A DNA stretch of 38,256 bases, from contig NZ_BONF01000060.1 of the NCBI RefSeq assembly GCF_016862575.1, positions 1-38,256 of the forward strand. Direction: 5' to 3'. The position numbers and the translations under genes are program-made. Source of the DNA: Catellatospora bangladeshensis. Its GTDB lineage: Bacteria; Actinomycetota; Actinomycetes; Mycobacteriales; Micromonosporaceae. Of this stretch, positions 36,101-38,256 are shown piece after piece. Numbering within the stretch: the first letter of the stretch is position 1; the number at the start of each line of letters is the position of its first letter. A model generated the notes under the pieces. That model did not search any database and was not told where the DNA came from. It saw nothing but the letters and a program-made list of their open reading frames with translations.

Positions 36101-37428
36101 CCGGTCACGCCCACGTTGTCGGTGGACGCGGTCCAGGTGAGCCGGATCTGGCCGGAGGCGGGCAGGGTGTAGGCCAGGCTGCCGGGCGCGGTGGGCGCCA
36201 CGGTGTCGCCGGTCTGGCCGGTGCGGGTCACGGTGTTGCTGTTGCCCGACTGGTTGCCGGCCGCGTCGCGGGCCCGCACGTAGTAGCTGACCGTCTCGCT
36301 CGCCGACCGGGTGTCGGTGTAGGTCAGCGTCGAGCCGTTGACGCTGGTCAGCAGGTTGCCGTTGGCGTAGACGTCGTAGGCGGTGACGCCGACGTTGTCG
36401 GTCGAGGCGTTCCACGCCAGGCGGATCTGCCCGGCCTGCGGCTGGGTGTAGGACAGGCTGCCCGGGGTGGTCGGGGCCTGGGTGTCACCCGTGGTCGGGC
36501 CGTAGATCTCGAACTCGGAGATCTGGCCCGCCGGCCAGCCGGTGTTGGCGGTGATGTTGATCCGCACGTACCGGGTGGACGCGGTGGTGAAGTTGATCGT
36601 CACCGTGTTGTTCGAGCCCGGGGCGAAGTTGTACCCCGTCGAGCCCACGATGTCGGAGAACGTGCTGCCGTTGGTGCTGCCCTGCACGGCGAGGGTCTGC
36701 GTGCGCGCGCCCCAGCCGGCCGGGATCTTCAGCACGACCCGGTTCACGCTGACGGTCGAGCCGAGGTCCACGCGCAGCCACTGCGGCCACGCGTTGTTCA
36801 CGCTCTCCCAGTAGGTGCCCTGGTTGCCGTCGTTGGCGTTGCCCGCGCCGTACACGTCGGCGTGGCCGCTCTCGGCGATCGCCTTGCCGGCGGCGAGGTT
36901 GCCGGACGAGCCGCCGCCCGCGCCGTAGACCTCCAGCTCGGACAGCTGCGCGGCGGCCCAGCCGGTGTTGGCGGTGATGTTGATCCGCACGTACCGGGTG
37001 CTCGCCGCCGGGAAGTTGATGACGACCGTGTTGTTCTGGCCCGGCTGGAAGTTGTAGCCCGCCGACGCCACGATCGTGTTGAACCCGCTCCCGTCGGTGC
37101 TGCCCTGCACGGACAGCGTCTGGGTGCGCTCGCCCCAGCCCGCGGGCAGCTTCAGCACGACCTGGTCGATGCTGACGGTGCTGCCGAGGTCGACCTGGGC
37201 CCACTGCGCGAACGCGCCCGAGCTCTCCCAGTAGCTGCCCTGGTTCGCGTCGACCAGGTTGCCGGTGACGAAACCGTTGTTGGTGCTGCTGGCCGACACC
37301 GGCTTGCCGGCGGCCAGGTTGGGCCCTCCGGCCGCTGCGGCCGGTGACGACACCGGCCCGACGACTACGGCCAGGCTCGCTGCGACCATCGTCGCCAGCA
37401 GCCTGACCCGAACGTTCTTGGTTTTCAC
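33151..37428 (-). CDS. Secreted multidomain GH87 alpha-1,3-glucanase (mycodextranase type)
   Basis: 1425 residues from GTG 37428 (GGGAGGAG 4 nt upstream). Order: signal peptide 1-33; two F5/8 type C (discoidin) modules ~34-170 and ~174-312; two fibronectin III-like modules ~318-405 and ~408-495; a third discoidin module ~501-640; two CARDB modules ~641-745 and ~751-860; a CBM6-like start plus right-handed beta-helix GH87 domain ~868-1425 (MSYDMYEAEDGTVGGG; FRMDTTGTFVGVYLPAGNY). Asp1190 (NTFADGIN) and Asp1213/Asp1214 (GNGDDAFALF) match the three catalytic aspartates of GH87 in identity and spacing. It would cut alpha-1,3-glucan of fungal walls or dental-type mutan. Tandem module pairs indicate internal duplication. 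Preceded by a long upstream region; terminated by element A. Confidence 0.93.
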   Translation of the reverse strand: MKTKNVRVRLLATMVAASLAVVVGPVSSPAAAAGGPNLAAGKPVSASSTNNGFVTGNLVDANQGSYWESSGAFAQWAQVDLGSTVSIDQVVLKLPAGWGERTQTLSVQGSTDGSGFNTIVASAGYNFQPGQNNTVVINFPAASTRYVRINITANTGWAAAQLSELEVYGAGGGSSGNLAAGKAIAESGHADVYGAGNANDGNQGTYWESVNNAWPQWLRVDLGSTVSVNRVVLKIPAGWGARTQTLAVQGSTNGSTFSDIVGSTGYNFAPGSNNTVTINFTTASTRYVRINITANTGWPAGQISEFEIYGPTTGDTQAPTTPGSLSYTQPQAGQIRLAWNASTDNVGVTAYDVYANGNLLTSVNGSTLTYTDTRSASETVSYYVRARDAAGNQSGNSNTVTRTGQTGDTVAPTAPGSLAYTLPASGQIRLTWTASTDNVGVTGYDVYANSTLRASVGGTTLTYTDSQPDTATVSYYVRAKDAAGNISPMSNIVTRNGSGGGGTNQALNKPITSNGHTHIFVAENANDGDLTTYWEGSTSPNQLTVAMGSNVGVTSIVVKLNPDAAWGARTQTIQVLGREQSSSSFVNVVSAQAYSFSPATGNTVTINASGSYADIRLQFTGNTGAPGGQVAELQVIGTPAPNPDLTVTSLTWSPASPVETDAVTLSAVVRNAGTNTSGATNVNFYLGTTLVGTGSVGSLAAGAQTTVNANIGTRNAGSYAVTAKVDEANSVIEQNEANNSLTAPSNLTVSPVQSSDLVANLSWTPSNPAAGSNVAFSVAIKNQGTIASASGAHGITLTVLNEGGTVVRTLTGSYSGVINAGATASPVSLGTWTAANGRYTVRVVLANDGNELAVKQANNTSNTPLFVGRGANMSYDMYEAEDGTVGGGGAVVGPNRTIGDLAGEASGRKAVTLNNNGQYVQWTTKNAANALVVRFSIPDNSGGTGTTSTLNIYVNNTFHKAITLTSKYSWLYGAEAGPSNSPGAGAPRHIYDEANILLDSTIPQGATIKLQKDSANAGTFAIDFINLEQVSPRANPDPARYKVPTGTSQQEVQAAFDAFRMDTTGTFVGVYLPAGNYETAQKFNIYGKPVKVVGAGMWYTRFNTPTGQENTDAGFRVESSANGSSFEHLAFFGNYTIRQDGPGKVWGELKSVNNLTFDSVWVEHTVCGWWGVNVSGWNVKNSRVRNTFADGINLTNDSTNNTVSNVEGRGNGDDAFALFSATDSGGSVGNNGNVFENLSATLTWRAAGLAVYGGYNNVFRNLYIADMLTYSGITISSLDFGYPFVGFGTTPTRFENISLVRAGGHFWGNQTFGAIWVFAASKEFRGIRVTDVDIVDPTYSGIMFQSKYPEQQPVTDTVFTNVSISGAQKSGDAFDAKSGIGIWVNEMPEANQGPARGSATFNNLTFSNNFQNIRNTTTTFTLNIN

Positions 37429-37771
37429 TGCGCTCCTCCCTGCATTGCCTCTCCTGCGTTCATCCCGCCGCGAATCGCGATCGCCGTCGATGGAGGACGG
37501 CCACCCCGTGTTACGGAAGGCGACCCGGCCGGAGCGGATTGCGGCGACGTGCCAGCTCACGCGCACACGCCGCCACGGCCGAGGAGCACCTACCACCTGA
37601 AGCACTGTTACGGGCTCAAGTCATCGGTGTTTCTGACTGTGGTAGCAAAACGTTAGAGCCTTGGTAGTTAGAAGTCCACAGTCCAATGCAAAAAACGTAG
37701 CGATCGTCCGGCGAGGACGGACGGTTACGGTTTCCGCTGCATACCTGAGGGACCCGGACCTGATCAGGGGT

Positions 37772-37788
37772 CATCACCGGGGGTGATG
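37772..37788. promoter_or_regulatory. Perfect palindrome upstream of the glucanase gene, possible operator
   Basis: CATCACC (37772-37778) and GGTGATG (37782-37788) with a GGG spacer, followed closely by GATCCATCGGTGCTGATC-like sequence. Size and symmetry fit a dimeric regulator site or a small hairpin, about 345 nt from the gene start. Confidence 0.35.
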
Positions 37789-38039
37789 TCGATCCATCGG
37801 TGCTGATCTCGCCACTCTCCGCGAGGGAGGTTGCGTCGGCGGGTTCCTCCGCTGGCCGTTGGGCATCAGGCATGGCTGGCGAGGGTACGGATAGGACAGT
37901 CCCGTCGTCGGCAACCGTTGCGCCGTTACGGTCCGCGACACTTCCTTAGCCATCGCAAAGTTGCACGGTGAAGTGGATTTCTTGCGCAGCGGTAGGGCTA
38001 CCGCGCTGCGGGGGGCGGGGCAGGGCGGGGCGCCAGGCG

Positions 38040-38102
38040 ATGATCGCGGTTTCGTGTCCAAAGGTGGGGTCCAGCCCGAGGTTGTGACACGAGACAGCGA
38101 TC
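38040..38102. repeat. Element B copy 2: 63-nt imperfect palindrome, inverted relative to copy 1
   Basis: The reverse complement aligns with 31547-31609 along its whole length, including GATC ends, TCTCGTGTC, AACCTCGG, CTGGAC and GACACGAA blocks. Both copies are intergenic. Confidence 0.75.
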
Positions 38103-38152
38103 TTGGTCCCGATCGCGGGCCGGGCGGGCGGGCTCCGAGCCGAGATCACGTT

Positions 38153-38219
38153 GATCTTGCGCGAAGTGTTGCCCTTTTGCCCGGATAGTGCGTGTTGCAC
38201 TCACAGGTCGCGCAAGATC
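38153..38219. repeat. Palindromic element with GATCTTGCGCGA arms
   Basis: GATCTTGCGCGA (38153-38164) and TCGCGCAAGATC (38208-38219) are perfect 12-bp inverted arms with 43 nt between. Like element B and the 14732-14794 repeat it is bounded by GATC and lies between genes. Confidence 0.75.
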
Positions 38220-38256
38220 GGCGCGGGAGAGGGGCGGGCGGCGCGGGGGGGGGGGG

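Larger units (their letters stand above)
37429..38256. other. Gene-free upstream region of the glucanase, repeat-rich
   Basis: About 830 bp with no credible gene; the short frames here lack ribosome sites and overlap repeats. 37600-37740 is AT-richer than its surroundings and should hold the glucanase promoter: TTTGCA (37687-37692) and TAACTA (37665-37670) on the minus strand, 16 nt apart, are the best -35/-10 I see, weakly. An inverted repeat lies at 37772-37788, element B copy 2 at 38040-38102 and another palindrome at 38153-38219. The window ends in twelve G (38245-38256). Confidence 0.6.

Noticed and set aside
32761-37347. 1528-codon plus-strand frame opposite the GH87 gene
   Set aside because: Mirrors repeated modules of the glucanase; Arg/Gly/Val-rich with no domain or signal peptide.
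37616-37873. 85-codon minus-strand ORF upstream of the glucanase
   Set aside because: Lies in promoter-like AT-richer DNA with unusual composition, no ribosome site and no recognisable family.
37961-38188. 75-codon plus-strand ORF
   Set aside because: Overlaps element B and another palindrome; the translation is a by-product of repeats.

Overview
The window is high-GC DNA with actinomycete gene style: GTG starts, many leaderless promoters, perfect GC-rich hairpins and long antisense shadow frames. The gene set (PP2C/anti-sigma signalling proteins, DUF1992, DUF5996, DUF899, a HspR-type operator at lon, GH87 glucanase) and the dispersed palindromic elements suggest a soil filamentous actinobacterium, most likely of the Micromonosporaceae. 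Genus cannot be fixed from the sequence alone.

Positions 1-7000 hold signalling and stress genes. A soluble poly-HAMP histidine kinase (cut by the left edge) diverges from a GAF/SpoIIE phosphatase (RsbU type) and a MEDS/HATPase anti-sigma-type kinase (RsbW type). A HAD-phosphatase/GT9 fusion and four small proteins follow; at least two of the small genes have promoters resembling the stress sigma-B consensus. Positions 7081-10384 encode two secreted wall hydrolases, NlpC/P60-like and GH25, which share the same five-fold GDWDGDG repeat module. Arginine deiminase (arcA) and a DUF1992 protein come next.

Positions 12345-13756 hold the most striking locus: a threonyl-tRNA synthetase reduced to its catalytic and anticodon-binding parts. 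It is preceded by a leaderless 19-codon leader peptide with three consecutive Thr codons, alternative hairpins and a perfect 11-bp GC hairpin, which fits a threonine-sensing transcription attenuator. A membrane protein, lon under a perfect HAIR operator, a cold-shock gene, a methyltransferase, an AAA ATPase, a DUF5996 protein and a ClC channel follow.

Positions 21693-31489 form a glycerol/dihydroxyacetone and peptidase block. On the minus strand lie dhaK-dhaL-enzyme I, then glpF-glpK-glpD, then an M1 lipoprotein aminopeptidase. dhaM-HPr diverge from dhaK, so the whole phosphorelay PEP > EI > HPr > DhaM > DhaL/DhaK is encoded at one site as separate proteins. The right end carries an aldo/keto reductase, a decayed DUF899 gene, a 1425-residue secreted GH87 alpha-1,3-glucanase and about 830 bp of gene-free, repeat-rich DNA ending in a 12-G run.

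Several families of short palindromic repeats lie between genes. One (about 45-50 bp) occurs three times, each time directly at a stop codon, and probably acts as a mobile or spreading terminator; in the HPr gene it supplies the stop codon itself.
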